IMG/VR virus record: IMGVR_UViG_3300011013_000014
Span: 1 to 55,279 of that record
Strand: one strand, 5' to 3'
DNA: 55,279 nt
Source of the DNA: a virus
Below the pieces are notes generated by a model. It was not told the origin of the DNA. It searched no databases and saw nothing but the letters and a program-made list of their open reading frames with translations. The first letter of the stretch is position 1, and each line of letters starts with the position of its first letter. The position numbers and the translations under genes were made by a program. Shown here piece after piece: positions 17,232-25,462 of this stretch.

Positions 17232-17493
17232 TTATAAAATATACGAAGTAGGAGGAATAAAGTTTTCTCTTACCAAAAGAGAGGGCATAGAGTTTACGAC
17301 ATTAATATCTCAAATGTCAAATATACCAGACTTGAAGTCTATGGTAGAGACAGACAAGAATGGTTTCATAGTTTATTTTAGCCCAAGAGAAATAAGCTGG
17401 TCCCTCGTGTTTTTCATACAGAACCTCATGATAATGCAGAGATTAAGGGTTATAGACGACATGGTCAATGAAAAGGAAGAAAAGAATGACTGA
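17221..17493 (+). CDS. unrecognised protein, 90 aa (GTG start)
   Basis: Begins with GTG at 17221 inside the end of the zinc-ribbon gene; there is no better upstream start. The product is a small alpha/beta protein with a hydrophobic helix (SLVFFIQNLMIMQRL) and an acidic-basic tail. Translational coupling on both sides places it in the polymerase-SSB operon. Function unknown. Confidence 0.55.
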   Translation: MLNNYKIYEVGGIKFSLTKREGIEFTTLISQMSNIPDLKSMVETDKNGFIVYFSPREISWSLVFFIQNLMIMQRLRVIDDMVNEKEEKND

Positions 17494-18058
17494 TATTACC
17501 CCCGCAGACAGTCATCTGTCTGTACTTGAAAGCGAAGTTAGAAAGTCGCACAACCTTCCACTGAATCACCTTACGATGCGTACCTTATTGGATATTTCTA
17601 GAGAGATACCAGAGGATGCCAATAGCCTAAACGGGCCTTATGCTGAGTTTTTAGCAGGCAGGTTTTTAAAAGGGATGGACCTGTGCGGCGAGTTATACTC
17701 ATTGGCAGTTTCATACGAAATGAAAATGGACATAGCGAAGAAACGCGAATTCGCGGATGCAATGATAATTAGGGCAGTAGAGAGAAATTTAAAGACAGTT
17801 AAAGAGAAAGAATATTATGCTCATGCAGATGGGGAGTATATTGAGGCAGCGGAGGCGTTTGCTGCAGCAAAAATGTTCCGTCTTTTGTTAGAGCAGAAAA
17901 AAGATGCATTTTATAAAGCGCATTATTTGATGCGTAAAATCGCTGATAAGAGCACAGAAACAGAAACAGAAACAAGTTACAGCTATGTAGATCAGAATAA
18001 TAATAGCCCATCAGATGCAGTTAATGCATGGGTAAGGCATTCAACTTACAAAGAGTAA
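17486..18058 (+). CDS. helical protein, UvsY-like recombination mediator candidate
   Basis: The ORF opens at 17468, but ATG 17486 has AAGGAAG at proper spacing and overlaps the previous stop, so the product is 190 residues. It is almost entirely helical. The middle (KKREFADAMIIRAVER, then TVKEKEYY) and the later segment (FRLLLEQKKDAFYKAHYLMRKI) resemble the layout of T4 UvsY, which loads UvsX on SSB-coated ssDNA. Adjacency to a gp32-like SSB and the presence of a RecA/UvsX gene support this. The resemblance is by eye and modest; it could instead be another SSB-loading factor. Confidence 0.45.
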   Translation: MTDITPADSHLSVLESEVRKSHNLPLNHLTMRTLLDISREIPEDANSLNGPYAEFLAGRFLKGMDLCGELYSLAVSYEMKMDIAKKREFADAMIIRAVERNLKTVKEKEYYAHADGEYIEAAEAFAAAKMFRLLLEQKKDAFYKAHYLMRKIADKSTETETETSYSYVDQNNNSPSDAVNAWVRHSTYKE

Positions 18059-18076
18059 CAAAAACAGGAGAATATT

Positions 18077-18757
18077 ATGGGAACAGCAGCTTTTGGACAG
18101 TTAACTTCATGGAACGACGTATCGCCTAGTGGCTCCGGGGGCGACTTTACTCGCTTGCCAGAGGACGGTGATTACGATTTTAGGTTTCTCACAGAGATTC
18201 CTTTCGAATACCCAGTTCATTGGGTAGAGAATAGCAGGGGAAAGCGAAGCAAAATCAAGTGCGCAGGTCGTGGGTGCCCTGTGTGCGAGCGCGGAGAGGT
18301 ACCTAAGAACGTTTATCTTTGCCATGTCATAAACAGGAAGCTTAATCGCATTCAAGTTTATGAGTTCGGCAAGCAAGTATTTGACCAAATTAAAAAACTG
18401 GCATTGAATCCAAAATGGGGTGATATTAGAGGATATGATGTTACTATTACTAAAGATGTTGCTTCAAAGCCCCAGGTATACAACGTTAGCCCTGATCCCG
18501 CGAAGAACAACCTTACTGATGAGGAAAAAGCAGACGCTATGGAGTTCATGAAGCGTATGGACCTCAATAAGCTTTCAGCTTCCGCAAAGCCCGAAGAAGT
18601 AAATCAAAAATTGGCAGAAATTGAGGGAGGCACGTTTGCTCCTGTCGCGGCAGGAACGGCCTTTTCACATAAGGGTAGCACCGGGACTGATAGTGCGGCC
18701 CCTGCAGAGGAGAAGCCTAATTGGGATTTTGAACAGAATTTTCCTGATTTTAGTTAA
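18077..18757 (+). CDS. single-stranded DNA-binding protein (gp32-like)
   Basis: 226 residues, SD ACAGGAGAA. A zinc-binding segment (CAGRGCPVC, followed by LCHVINR) sits in the N-terminal half as in T4 gp32. The C-terminus is short, acidic and aromatic (NWDFEQNFPDFS), the protein-recruiting tail typical of phage SSBs. A Pro/Ala/Gly-rich linker joins the two. It probably coats ssDNA and recruits the polymerase and recombination proteins nearby. Arg codons are mainly CGN, consistent with high expression. A strong terminator follows the stop. Confidence 0.75.
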   Translation: MGTAAFGQLTSWNDVSPSGSGGDFTRLPEDGDYDFRFLTEIPFEYPVHWVENSRGKRSKIKCAGRGCPVCERGEVPKNVYLCHVINRKLNRIQVYEFGKQVFDQIKKLALNPKWGDIRGYDVTITKDVASKPQVYNVSPDPAKNNLTDEEKADAMEFMKRMDLNKLSASAKPEEVNQKLAEIEGGTFAPVAAGTAFSHKGSTGTDSAAPAEEKPNWDFEQNFPDFS

Positions 18758-18777
18758 TAAAGACCTAGTTGCGTCTA

Positions 18778-18815
18778 GGGACCCGCAGGAAAAATACTGC
18801 GGGTCCCCTTTTTTT
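18778..18815 (+). terminator. strong intrinsic terminator after SSB
   Basis: An 11-bp perfect stem (GGGACCCGCAG at 18778-18788, CTGCGGGTCCC at 18797-18807) with an eight-base A-rich loop runs into C and seven T. It is the most canonical terminator in the left block and separates SSB from the 250-residue gene downstream. Confidence 0.9.
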
Positions 18816-18829
18816 GATAGGAGATTTGT

Positions 18830-19582
18830 ATGTTTGCTACCTTGACCAAGGGCCTGGAATACGCTAAAGACAAAATAAGCGAAAAAGCAATGTTATGGAG
18901 AGCAGAAGCACTACTTAATCTTGCTGGAATAAAGGCAGACGACGTGGATGTAGAAGATAATGCTATTTTATTCAAGACATTAAATGACAAAACAGCTTTA
19001 TTTATGGTGGATACGACAATAGGCCACCGACTAGAGAGCACTATTGCGTTCGACGCAGAAGCCAGCTCCTTAAAGGCGGTTTCAGACATAGCAAATGTAG
19101 CTTTTAGCCACAAGTGCTGTACTACCGGCCTTAAGGTATCTGGCCCGGGAAGGCTAAGAGTGTTAATAGCGTATCACCTAGGATCTGGACTTAGTAAAGA
19201 GGCTGTAGAAAATGGTGTAGAGCTCTTAGGCTTGTGCATAGAAGAAATTGTGGAAAATTTAACTCTAAAAGTAGATAATGCTAGCAAGGCCATGATAGAT
19301 ATCTCTATGTTTTCTGAATTTGATGCTATGATTTTCAATCCTAGATTAATAGGAGAGAGAAAAGAATTTCTTTATAGTACATGGGATAATTATGCTAGAG
19401 CAGTATTGCAAAATCAGGACGAGCTTGCATCAGTAGAGACTACAATTGATGAGATAATGGCTTGCAAGGAGTTTGAAGAAGTAAATGACATTCCTCTTGC
19501 TGAGATAGGCGATGTCGCAAGAAAAGAGCTTGGCTCTCATCAGGTAAATATGGAAATGGCGGACGATCTTAGCATTAATTGA
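18830..19582 (+). CDS. unrecognised protein, 250 aa
   Basis: A TAGGAG SD precedes ATG 18830 just beyond the terminator. The product is mostly helical with a central beta segment around SGPGRLRVLIAYHLGSGLS and an acidic C-terminal quarter. No nuclease, helicase or ATPase motif is visible. It sits between SSB and RuvC, so a replication or recombination role is plausible but unproven. Confidence 0.6.
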   Translation: MFATLTKGLEYAKDKISEKAMLWRAEALLNLAGIKADDVDVEDNAILFKTLNDKTALFMVDTTIGHRLESTIAFDAEASSLKAVSDIANVAFSHKCCTTGLKVSGPGRLRVLIAYHLGSGLSKEAVENGVELLGLCIEEIVENLTLKVDNASKAMIDISMFSEFDAMIFNPRLIGERKEFLYSTWDNYARAVLQNQDELASVETTIDEIMACKEFEEVNDIPLAEIGDVARKELGSHQVNMEMADDLSIN

Positions 19583-19595
19583 TGTATCAAAAAAT

Positions 19596-20126
19596 ATGAG
19601 CATCGTATTATCATTGGACATATCCTCTCGTTCCACAGGCCATGCAGTTTTTAAAAATGGCAAATTGCTAAAGCGTAGCCTGGGCACTATAGCTACAAAA
19701 GCCAAGACCCATGGTGAGAGATTAGAGTTTTTTGAAGAATCTTTGTGGGCCCTTATTGACAAGTACCAGCCCACGCTTATTGTAGTAGAAGATATTTGGT
19801 ACGGAAGGAATCTAAAAACTTTTAGGATTCTATCTTATTATCATGGCATAGTACACAAGGTGTCATGGCAGCATAATAATGAGCTGCCTTTAATCTTAGG
19901 AACTTCAGAAGTCAGAAGTCTCATAGGCCAAGAGTTCGATATTAATCTTATGCCCAGTAAGAAAATAAGACTGCAAATGGGTATAGAGAAAACATCTAAA
20001 GAACTTACTTTTGATTTTATCAAAAATAAGTTTAAGTTTAAAGACTATGTGTTTAAGACACATAATGATATTACAGACGCAGTGGCCATTTGCTTGGCAC
20101 ATAGTTTGATAAAAGAGGTTGACTGA
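19596..20126 (+). CDS. ruvC: RuvC-like Holliday junction resolvase
   Basis: 176 residues, the length of bacterial RuvC (about 173). Four catalytic acids are in family order: D8 in LSLDISS, E65 in VVEDIWYG, and D158 and D161 in [15 protein letters not shown]. The fold is RNase H-like. It would resolve junctions made during RecA/UvsX-driven recombination and clear branched DNA before packaging. The ATG has only a weak SD. Its stop overlaps the DnaJ start by one base. Confidence 0.88.
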   Translation: MSIVLSLDISSRSTGHAVFKNGKLLKRSLGTIATKAKTHGERLEFFEESLWALIDKYQPTLIVVEDIWYGRNLKTFRILSYYHGIVHKVSWQHNNELPLILGTSEVRSLIGQEFDINLMPSKKIRLQMGIEKTSKELTFDFIKNKFKFKDYVFKTHNDITDAVAICLAHSLIKEVD

Positions 20127-21094
20127 TGGACCCATATAAGGTGCTAGGAGTAGCTAGTAATGCTAGTGAGAAAGAAATAAAAAAGGCTTATAGAAAAAAG
20201 GCCCATAAATACCATCCTGATAAATCAAGTGGTGATGAGACCAAGTTTAAGGAAGTAAATGAGGCATATCAGAGAATTACCGAGCCCGAAAGGTTTGCTA
20301 ACGAAGGAGGCTTTGGCGGGCCCTCTCCAGATATTGACGACCTGTTTTCTAGCATGTTCGGATTTAGGGGCCGTGGCAGGGCTAGGCGCGGGCAGGATTA
20401 TCGCGTAAGCCTTAAGATCTCCTTCAAGGAGGCCTGCATGGGATGTAAGAAGACCGTAGAGTTCTCCGTTAGCGAGCCCTGCGAGCCCTGTGAGGGCATT
20501 GGAGCGAAAGCCGGAGACTACAAGCCATGTACGACATGTGGCGGCACGGGCAAGCTGAGGCAGCGTAGCGGATTCTTGCAGCTAGAGGTGCCATGTAATA
20601 CTTGTATGGGCAAGGGCTCCTCTATTATTAAGGCGTGTAGTGAGTGCAAAGGAAGTGGAAGCGTGAATACTCCTAAGAAACACGAGCTATCCATACCATC
20701 ACTGCGTGAAACTGGCAATGTTCTCAGAGTGCGCGGAGGCGGTGAGCCAGCCCATGCCCAAGGAATGCAGCCAGGAGACCTACTTGTTCAACTACATGTA
20801 GAAAACAAGCCAGGTTTTTCCAGGAGTGGCACAGATGTAGAAACGGAGCTAAAAATAACGCTCAAAGAAGCCCTATTGGGTACAGAAAAAGAAGTAGATA
20901 CAATTCATGGCGCTACTACAGTGAAGGTACCAGAGTGTACTAGGCCAAAGCAGAAATTAAGTTTAAATAACAAAGGGGCCAAGAATCCCCAAAATGATCA
21001 ACTGGGCCGGCATCTGCTAAGGATAAATATAGATTTTCCAGACGTACTTGATGATGACCAAAAAGAAATGATAGGGAAGGTTTTTAATGACTGA
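20126..21094 (+). CDS. dnaJ: DnaJ (Hsp40) co-chaperone, full length
   Basis: 322 residues with the whole type I DnaJ layout. The J domain has HPD at residues 30-32 within [10 protein letters not shown] Gly/Phe-rich linker ([15 protein letters not shown]) follows, then four zinc repeats ([32 protein letters not shown]), then two client-binding beta domains. The HPD motif means it should stimulate a DnaK ATPase; no DnaK gene is in the window, so it presumably uses the host's. Lambda and some other phages need host DnaJ for replication initiation, which fits its place between RuvC and RecA. The end overlaps the RecA-like start by eight bases. Confidence 0.95.
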   Translation: MDPYKVLGVASNASEKEIKKAYRKKAHKYHPDKSSGDETKFKEVNEAYQRITEPERFANEGGFGGPSPDIDDLFSSMFGFRGRGRARRGQDYRVSLKISFKEACMGCKKTVEFSVSEPCEPCEGIGAKAGDYKPCTTCGGTGKLRQRSGFLQLEVPCNTCMGKGSSIIKACSECKGSGSVNTPKKHELSIPSLRETGNVLRVRGGGEPAHAQGMQPGDLLVQLHVENKPGFSRSGTDVETELKITLKEALLGTEKEVDTIHGATTVKVPECTRPKQKLSLNNKGAKNPQNDQLGRHLLRINIDFPDVLDDDQKEMIGKVFND

Positions 21095-22241
21095 TACGGC
21101 AAGTATTTGGAAGGTTTTAAATAAAGAATATCAAGGAGATGCTTTCTTCCGAGGCAGCGACCCCCTTGTTTTTAACTGGGAAGTGATAGACTATCCCATG
21201 GCGTCTCTTGGAGATGCCTCTCACGTATGGGGACTGCCACTGGGCAAGATGTCTCAATACTACGGAAAAGAAGGCTGCGGAAAGACCTTTCTTGCCATGA
21301 TCATGGCAGCCCAGACGCAAAAGCAGTACCCAGACTCAGAGGTGTTGTGGATTACTGCAGAGACTAATTTTGATAAGCGGTGGGCTGCAAAAATAGGAAT
21401 AGATCTTGACCGTATTATTATTTCGCCTAAAAATGATGCAGCACAGATTTTTAATTTCTTATGTGGTAAGGTAAATGACAAGGGCAAGTTGCAGGTTCCC
21501 GGAGTTTTGCAGTTAGCAGCCGAAGGAAAACTAAATGTTAAGTTGATAGTTATCGATAGTATTGACCAGCTTATAGCGCCAAGTGAGAATACTAAGAATT
21601 TTGATTCCTCAAAGCAATTCAGCCCACTAGCAGGCTTCTTGCCCTTTGCTCTCAAGCGCACCAGGCCGCTTTTGGAGAAGTCCAAAGCAGCTATGCTATT
21701 TATTAACCAGGCCCGCGAAAAGATTGTTTCTTTTGGACCTGGCGGCATCACTTATGCCGGAGGCCGCGCCCTTAGGCACAATCTTGATTTTTCCATCAAG
21801 TTACACGCAAGTGCTGGTAAAGATGGAAAGCTAATGGAGGGTGATAAAAAAGTAGGGCACAAGATCTTAGCTACTGTTGAGAAATGCCGCGGAGGGCCTA
21901 ATGGGTGGCAAGCTGAGTTTTGGCTTAATTTTCACAAAGGGCATGTCAAGAGGGGTGAGGAGATTGCCAAGCTAGGAGCAGCCTATGATGTTGTAAAAAG
22001 ACCTAGTAATACAACGTGGGCCTACGAGGACGTATCCATGGTTGGCAAAGATAAGTTTTGGGGCTATTTGGACGAGAATGTAGGTGTTGCGGAAAATATC
22101 ATTAAAGAAATTAAGGAACGAAAAGCTAAGGGTGAAGATAGAGATAGCGCTGTTTTAGACAAGGATGATACTGAAGCAGTAGGACAGGTACAGGAAGTTA
22201 TGGAAACAGCTGATGAGCTAGATACAAAAGAGGAAAAATAA
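21087..22241 (+). CDS. RecA/UvsX-like recombinase
   Basis: 384 residues. Walker A is GKEGCGKT at residues 60-67, a catalytic-Glu region lies at [11 protein letters not shown], Walker B is [10 protein letters not shown] near residue 150, and an L2-like region follows [10 protein letters not shown] ([18 protein letters not shown]). This matches the RecA/UvsX core, with a divergent acidic C-terminus. It should form filaments on SSB-coated DNA and drive strand invasion. SD GGAAGG lies upstream. The stop TAA overlaps the next ATG. Confidence 0.88.
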   Translation: MTDTASIWKVLNKEYQGDAFFRGSDPLVFNWEVIDYPMASLGDASHVWGLPLGKMSQYYGKEGCGKTFLAMIMAAQTQKQYPDSEVLWITAETNFDKRWAAKIGIDLDRIIISPKNDAAQIFNFLCGKVNDKGKLQVPGVLQLAAEGKLNVKLIVIDSIDQLIAPSENTKNFDSSKQFSPLAGFLPFALKRTRPLLEKSKAAMLFINQAREKIVSFGPGGITYAGGRALRHNLDFSIKLHASAGKDGKLMEGDKKVGHKILATVEKCRGGPNGWQAEFWLNFHKGHVKRGEEIAKLGAAYDVVKRPSNTTWAYEDVSMVGKDKFWGYLDENVGVAENIIKEIKERKAKGEDRDSAVLDKDDTEAVGQVQEVMETADELDTKEEK

Positions 22242-22600
22242 TGTTTATCGAATGCACAAACAAGGGCTGCTATGCTAGTGAAGAGCAGCTGTTAGACCCA
22301 GAAGAAAACGAAGTCTATTGCGTAGAATGCGGAGAAACTATCAACGTCCCTCCAACCACTAAAGCATTGCTAAAATCATTGGGGCAAATAAAAAAGGCAG
22401 TCAAGTCCGGCATACAGTATACATGCAAGTCATGTAACTTTACTGGAAAGCCACTACTTAAAAAGATGGCCGGCACTACGCATGCCGCTTATTGTAGAAA
22501 ATGTGACGCACAACTAGACGTGCACCCATCTTTCATTCAGGCTTTAAAGCTTATGAAAGAAGAGTACGGCGATGGAGATAAGGATGGAGGCTCCCTCTAA
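22241..22600 (+). CDS. double zinc-ribbon protein, 119 aa
   Basis: Four CxxC-type pairs make two zinc ribbons: C5/C10 region with CVEC in the first, and CKSC with CRKC in the second. The two halves look like an internal duplication, each ending in a helix (TTKALLKSLGQ and SFIQALKLMKE). Starts at the TAATG overlap with the recombinase and overlaps the Toprim primase by 17 bases. Perhaps a primase or transcription adaptor; the template-reading zinc domain of the primase is absent from the next gene, so a functional link is possible. Confidence 0.6.
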   Translation: MFIECTNKGCYASEEQLLDPEENEVYCVECGETINVPPTTKALLKSLGQIKKAVKSGIQYTCKSCNFTGKPLLKKMAGTTHAAYCRKCDAQLDVHPSFIQALKLMKEEYGDGDKDGGSL

Positions 22601-23333
22601 GAAGGAGATACTAGCAAAAGTAATAGATTTTTGCCATGAGTATTTAATTCAAGACAAAGAGGTGTATGGCTACCTTAAAAAAGTAAGAAAGCTATCTGAT
22701 GAAACTATAAGTGAATTCAAATTAGGGGCCTTCCCACGTAATATATATCATGTAATAAGAGATATTGATCCCTGGGAGCTGCAATTAGCAGGGATCATGT
22801 GGAATGATCAAGAAACGGAAATGCTCACACCACGTTTCTTGCATAATCGGGTCATGATACCTATATATGATGTGCACCAACGCCCTATAAGCCTTATAGG
22901 GCGTTCCTTACTCACAGATGAGAAGAGAGCAGAGCTAGGAGTACATAAGTACACAAATACTAAGTTCTCAAAAGGTTCTTGTCTGTTTGGCCTAAATGCA
23001 GCTAAAGATCACATTAGACGAAAAAATGAGGCCATAGTAGTAGAAGGCAATTTTGATGTAATTACAGCGCATCAAAATGGATTGAAAAACGTAGTAGCAT
23101 CCTCAGGGTCCTGGTTTACCCCACATCAGTTTAATTTGTTATCCAGGTACACAAATAATATATCTATTTCTTTCGATAATGACAAAGAGGGGCAGAGGGC
23201 CGCAGAAAGAATATTAAAAAGAAACATTCCTAACGATGTAATTATCAAGCAGAAAGACATACCAGAGCCTTTTAAAGACCTAGATGAGTATTTCAAAGCA
23301 AAGGCCGCTTATGTAACTTATAATCGGAGCTAA
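22584..23333 (+). CDS. DnaG-type primase, Toprim half
   Basis: 249 residues from ATG 22584, chosen over 22572 because a GGAG lies seven bases upstream. It has the primase N-terminal Toprim-associated segment (LGAFPRN, then RFLHNRVMIPIYD) and the Toprim motifs VVEGNFDVI (catalytic Glu) and ISFDNDKEGQRAA (the D-x-D). The CHC2 zinc domain found in ordinary DnaG is missing and occurs instead in the 252-836 gene. The helicase-binding C-terminal domain is also missing. It likely synthesises primers for the DnaE polymerase together with the zinc half. Confidence 0.85.
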   Translation: MEAPSKKEILAKVIDFCHEYLIQDKEVYGYLKKVRKLSDETISEFKLGAFPRNIYHVIRDIDPWELQLAGIMWNDQETEMLTPRFLHNRVMIPIYDVHQRPISLIGRSLLTDEKRAELGVHKYTNTKFSKGSCLFGLNAAKDHIRRKNEAIVVEGNFDVITAHQNGLKNVVASSGSWFTPHQFNLLSRYTNNISISFDNDKEGQRAAERILKRNIPNDVIIKQKDIPEPFKDLDEYFKAKAAYVTYNRS

Positions 23334-23335
23334 AA

Positions 23336-23392
23336 ATGCCAACACTTCCTGACTCACTATCTGAAATCAACTGCTTTCATGCAGAAAGTTAG
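23336..23392 (+). CDS. possible 18-residue leader peptide
   Basis: A tiny ORF (starts MPTLPDSLSE, ends FHAES) begins two bases after the primase stop with GGAG at good spacing. Its stop codon lies inside the first arm of the hairpin system that follows, as in transcription-attenuation leaders. No run of one amino acid is present, so a classical amino-acid attenuator is unlikely. It may equally be chance. Confidence 0.2.
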   Translation: MPTLPDSLSEINCFHAES

Positions 23393-23471
23393 CGATTCGA
23401 AAGGGTTCAGGATTAGGCGGGTACCTCTTTTAGAGATCGCTTAATCCCGAACCCCCCCCCTTTTTTTTTTG
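23391..23471 (+). terminator. long-stem terminator with competing upstream arm
   Basis: GGGTTC-A-GGATTA (23403-23415) pairs with TAATCC-C-GAACCC (23442-23454) with a single mismatch; C6 and T10 follow, an intrinsic terminator with a 26-base loop. A second inverted repeat, AGCGAT (23391-23396) with ATCGCT (23436-23441), interlocks with it. The two stems cross, so either a pseudoknot or alternative structures would form, the usual design of an attenuator or antiterminator. The terminator part is solid; the switch is inferred. Confidence 0.65.
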
Positions 23472-23479
23472 TTTTTAAA

Positions 23480-23533
23480 GCAGGGAATTAATTTCCTGCC
23501 TTGTTGTTGAAAGGCCGTAAGTTTTTGTAAAAA
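23480..23533 (+). promoter_or_regulatory. two further hairpins in the leader
   Basis: GCAGGGAA-TTAA-TTTCCTGC (23480-23499) forms an 8-bp stem with one G-T pair, and GTTTTT-GT-AAAAAC (23521-23534) forms a small A-T stem directly before the SD of the next gene. The second could mask or present that ribosome site. There is no protein-coding sense in this stretch. Confidence 0.35.
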
Positions 23534-23534
23534 C

Positions 23535-23541
23535 GAGGTGA
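23535..23541 (+). promoter_or_regulatory. ribosome-binding site pointing to an ATC start
   Basis: GAGGTGA at 23535-23541 leaves six bases between its AGG and the ATC at 23545. The AGGTGA sites of the genes at 6576 (ATG) and 34096 (GTG) have exactly the same spacing. No ATG, GTG or TTG lies at this position in the open frame; the next ATG (23620) has no SD. Confidence 0.5.
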
Positions 23542-23544
23542 CTT

Positions 23545-23976
23545 ATCGCCAAAAGTGACGTAGTACAGTTTAGGTATCGAGAAATATCTGTAGAGCCGTC
23601 TATAGTTAATAATTTTTCTATGCAGGATCAAATGCACCATACAGGGTTTAAACAGTCTGATGAGTTGCTAGATATGATGCAAGATTTGTCGGATAAGGTT
23701 AGAGAAATAATCGCCGGAAGGCTAACGATGCGGCAAAAACAGGTTATACAGAAGATTTTCTTTGAAGAACTTACGCAAACGGAAGTAGCATCCGAGCTTG
23801 GACTATGCCAGCCGACTATACATAAGATTTTGAAGGGCAACATTGATTACCAGAATGGAGGAAAGCGCTATGGTGGAGCATTAAAGAAGATTAAAAAAAT
23901 ATGCGACAATGACCCAGAAGTACAAAAGATATTATTTGATATAAATGAGCTCAAGAGAACATTAGAGATTGACTAA
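23545..23976 (+). CDS. sigma-region-4-like HTH protein, probable ATC start
   Basis: The frame is open from just after a TGA at 23539 to the stop at 23976. Its strong SD points to ATC at 23545, giving 143 residues that read naturally from the start (xAKSDVVQFRY). From the first ATG (23620) the product would be 118 residues. Residues about 80-115 form a region-4-like helix-turn-helix (LTMRQKQVIQKIFFEE, then LTQTEVASELGLCQPT), as in the promoter -35-binding part of sigma factors. Region 2 is absent. It may be a transcription regulator or co-factor of the sigma-like protein. It opens the virion-gene half, so a middle/late switch is conceivable. Confidence 0.6.
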   Translation: MAKSDVVQFRYREISVEPSIVNNFSMQDQMHHTGFKQSDELLDMMQDLSDKVREIIAGRLTMRQKQVIQKIFFEELTQTEVASELGLCQPTIHKILKGNIDYQNGGKRYGGALKKIKKICDNDPEVQKILFDINELKRTLEID

Positions 23977-24011
23977 CCGTGGTGCGCCAGCTCCACATAG
24001 AAAGAAAAGAA

Positions 24012-24950
24012 ATGCAAGAAGGATATAGATCTCAAAAGAACGATATGATCGGGCACATTTTTAATGAATGGACAGTAATGTCTTTTTCCCATGTTAAAAA
24101 CAAAAATGCTGCTTACTTCAACTGTAGGTGCTCTTGTGGCGAAGAAAAAGAAGTTCGCGGGGACCTGCTTCGCAATGGCAATTCAAAAGGTTGTAAAAAA
24201 TGCTCCCATGTGCGCAAGGCTAATGAGCATATGGGTAAAAAATTCGGTCACCTCACTGTTTCTAAAATTGATCCAGTCAAGACAGAAAAGTGGAAGCAGA
24301 TTTATGTTTGGGCCACCTGTGATTGCGGAAAAGAGACATCCACGAGCTTGAGTCGTCTCACCACGGGGAAGACTGGCACCTGTAGTAAGAGGTGCAGTAC
24401 TTTTTATGACTTACAAAAATACATAGGCCAAAAAATCGTTAGATTGACGGTAGATGATGTCTTTTATAAAGAGCCTAGAAATAGGCACTATTTTAAATGC
24501 AGCTGTAGTTGTGGAAATAACAAGGACGTACTGTTTAAAGATGTTATTGCTGGACGCACTACCAGTTGCGGTTGCGTAGCTAAAGAATATGCGGCATCAA
24601 TCACTGGTGATAACAATCCTAATTGGAAAGACGGTGCGACTCCCGAGCTTTTGCTAGCTCGTGCTTCCAAGGAGTATAGTAGCTGGCGCGGTGCGGTTCT
24701 AGATAGGGACGGGCACCACTGTCAGAAGCATGGTTGCAAAAATAATACCAATTTGTGCGCTCACCACATAGAGGGTTTTGCCAGCAATCCTAATTTGCGT
24801 TATGATATTGATAATGGGATTACTCTTTGCGACAAGCACCACCGCCGTTTTCATGTTGAGTTTGGCATTACTAAATTCACCTCTTCTAATTTGAAAGGCT
24901 TTATAGCGCAAGTAACTAATGATTCTATCAATATTCAACCTAATACTTGA
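24012..24950 (+). CDS. HNH homing endonuclease with zinc-repeat modules
   Basis: From ATG 24012 the product is 312 residues; the frame extends to GTG 23979 without an SD. Three repeated modules of the type GxxFGxLTV...CxCG...SCGC precede a NUMOD-like GDNNPNWKDG. The HNH core is LCAHHIEGF, then N, then CDKHHRRFH. This is the usual layout of free-standing phage homing endonucleases, which spread by cutting a genome lacking the gene. It lies between the sigma-4-like gene and virion genes and looks intact. Codon use is not obviously different from its neighbours. Confidence 0.88.
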   Translation: MQEGYRSQKNDMIGHIFNEWTVMSFSHVKNKNAAYFNCRCSCGEEKEVRGDLLRNGNSKGCKKCSHVRKANEHMGKKFGHLTVSKIDPVKTEKWKQIYVWATCDCGKETSTSLSRLTTGKTGTCSKRCSTFYDLQKYIGQKIVRLTVDDVFYKEPRNRHYFKCSCSCGNNKDVLFKDVIAGRTTSCGCVAKEYAASITGDNNPNWKDGATPELLLARASKEYSSWRGAVLDRDGHHCQKHGCKNNTNLCAHHIEGFASNPNLRYDIDNGITLCDKHHRRFHVEFGITKFTSSNLKGFIAQVTNDSINIQPNT

Positions 24951-24982
24951 TACTAGATCTATCCGCCATATGGAGGCATAAT

Positions 24983-25450
24983 ATGTCAAATGATTTGGAT
25001 TGGCAAAGTTTAAATGGGGAATTAAATCCCACTACTAGCCGTTACCGGTTTGCAGACGTCAGTCACCTTTTCAAGAAGGTAGCCTTTGATGTTTATAAGC
25101 CACTAAATGAATCCGAGCAACTTTGGGTATTGGAAGAAGATGACAGCGGTGTTAGTTATATCGCTGCTTTATACGATGATCCAGACGACATTACAGTTGA
25201 GTCTAATAAAGATCAGATATGGAGTGCAGCTAGCGACAAAGACGGTAAAAACGTCACTTTGAGCTATAAGAACATGCCCATAACTAGGTTTGCCTCAGCG
25301 GAGTATGGGTTTGAGCCCGATGAAGCCATTGAATTCGCAACGTTTTTAGAAGCAAAGGCTACAAATAATTCTTTTGTAAAGAAACTGATGGTAGAGCTAC
25401 CTGAAGCTAAGAGGGAATTACTGACTGATTTACTTGGTCAGAATAACTGA
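24983..25450 (+). CDS. unrecognised protein, 155 aa (probable virion)
   Basis: ATG 24983 has GGAGG at good spacing; the ORF extends upstream to 24947 without an SD. The product is acidic with alternating beta strands and an amphipathic C-terminal helix. It is immediately followed by the 516-residue protein, and both are probably virion or head-associated by position. No family recognised. Confidence 0.6.
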   Translation: MSNDLDWQSLNGELNPTTSRYRFADVSHLFKKVAFDVYKPLNESEQLWVLEEDDSGVSYIAALYDDPDDITVESNKDQIWSAASDKDGKNVTLSYKNMPITRFASAEYGFEPDEAIEFATFLEAKATNNSFVKKLMVELPEAKRELLTDLLGQNN

Positions 25451-25462
25451 GGGATTTAAAAT

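Noticed and set aside
5740-17245. Shared 11-mer TAAAATATACG at 5740 and 17235 as a late-promoter element
   Set aside because: Only two exact copies were seen, one inside a coding sequence, and A+T-rich 11-mers can recur by chance; a genome-wide motif search would be needed.
23504-23533. Sigma-70 type promoter (TTGTTG, 18-base spacer, TAAAAA) before the ATC-start gene
   Set aside because: The -35 is weak, the spacer is long, and the -10 element overlaps a small hairpin; an RNA start site would be needed to support it.
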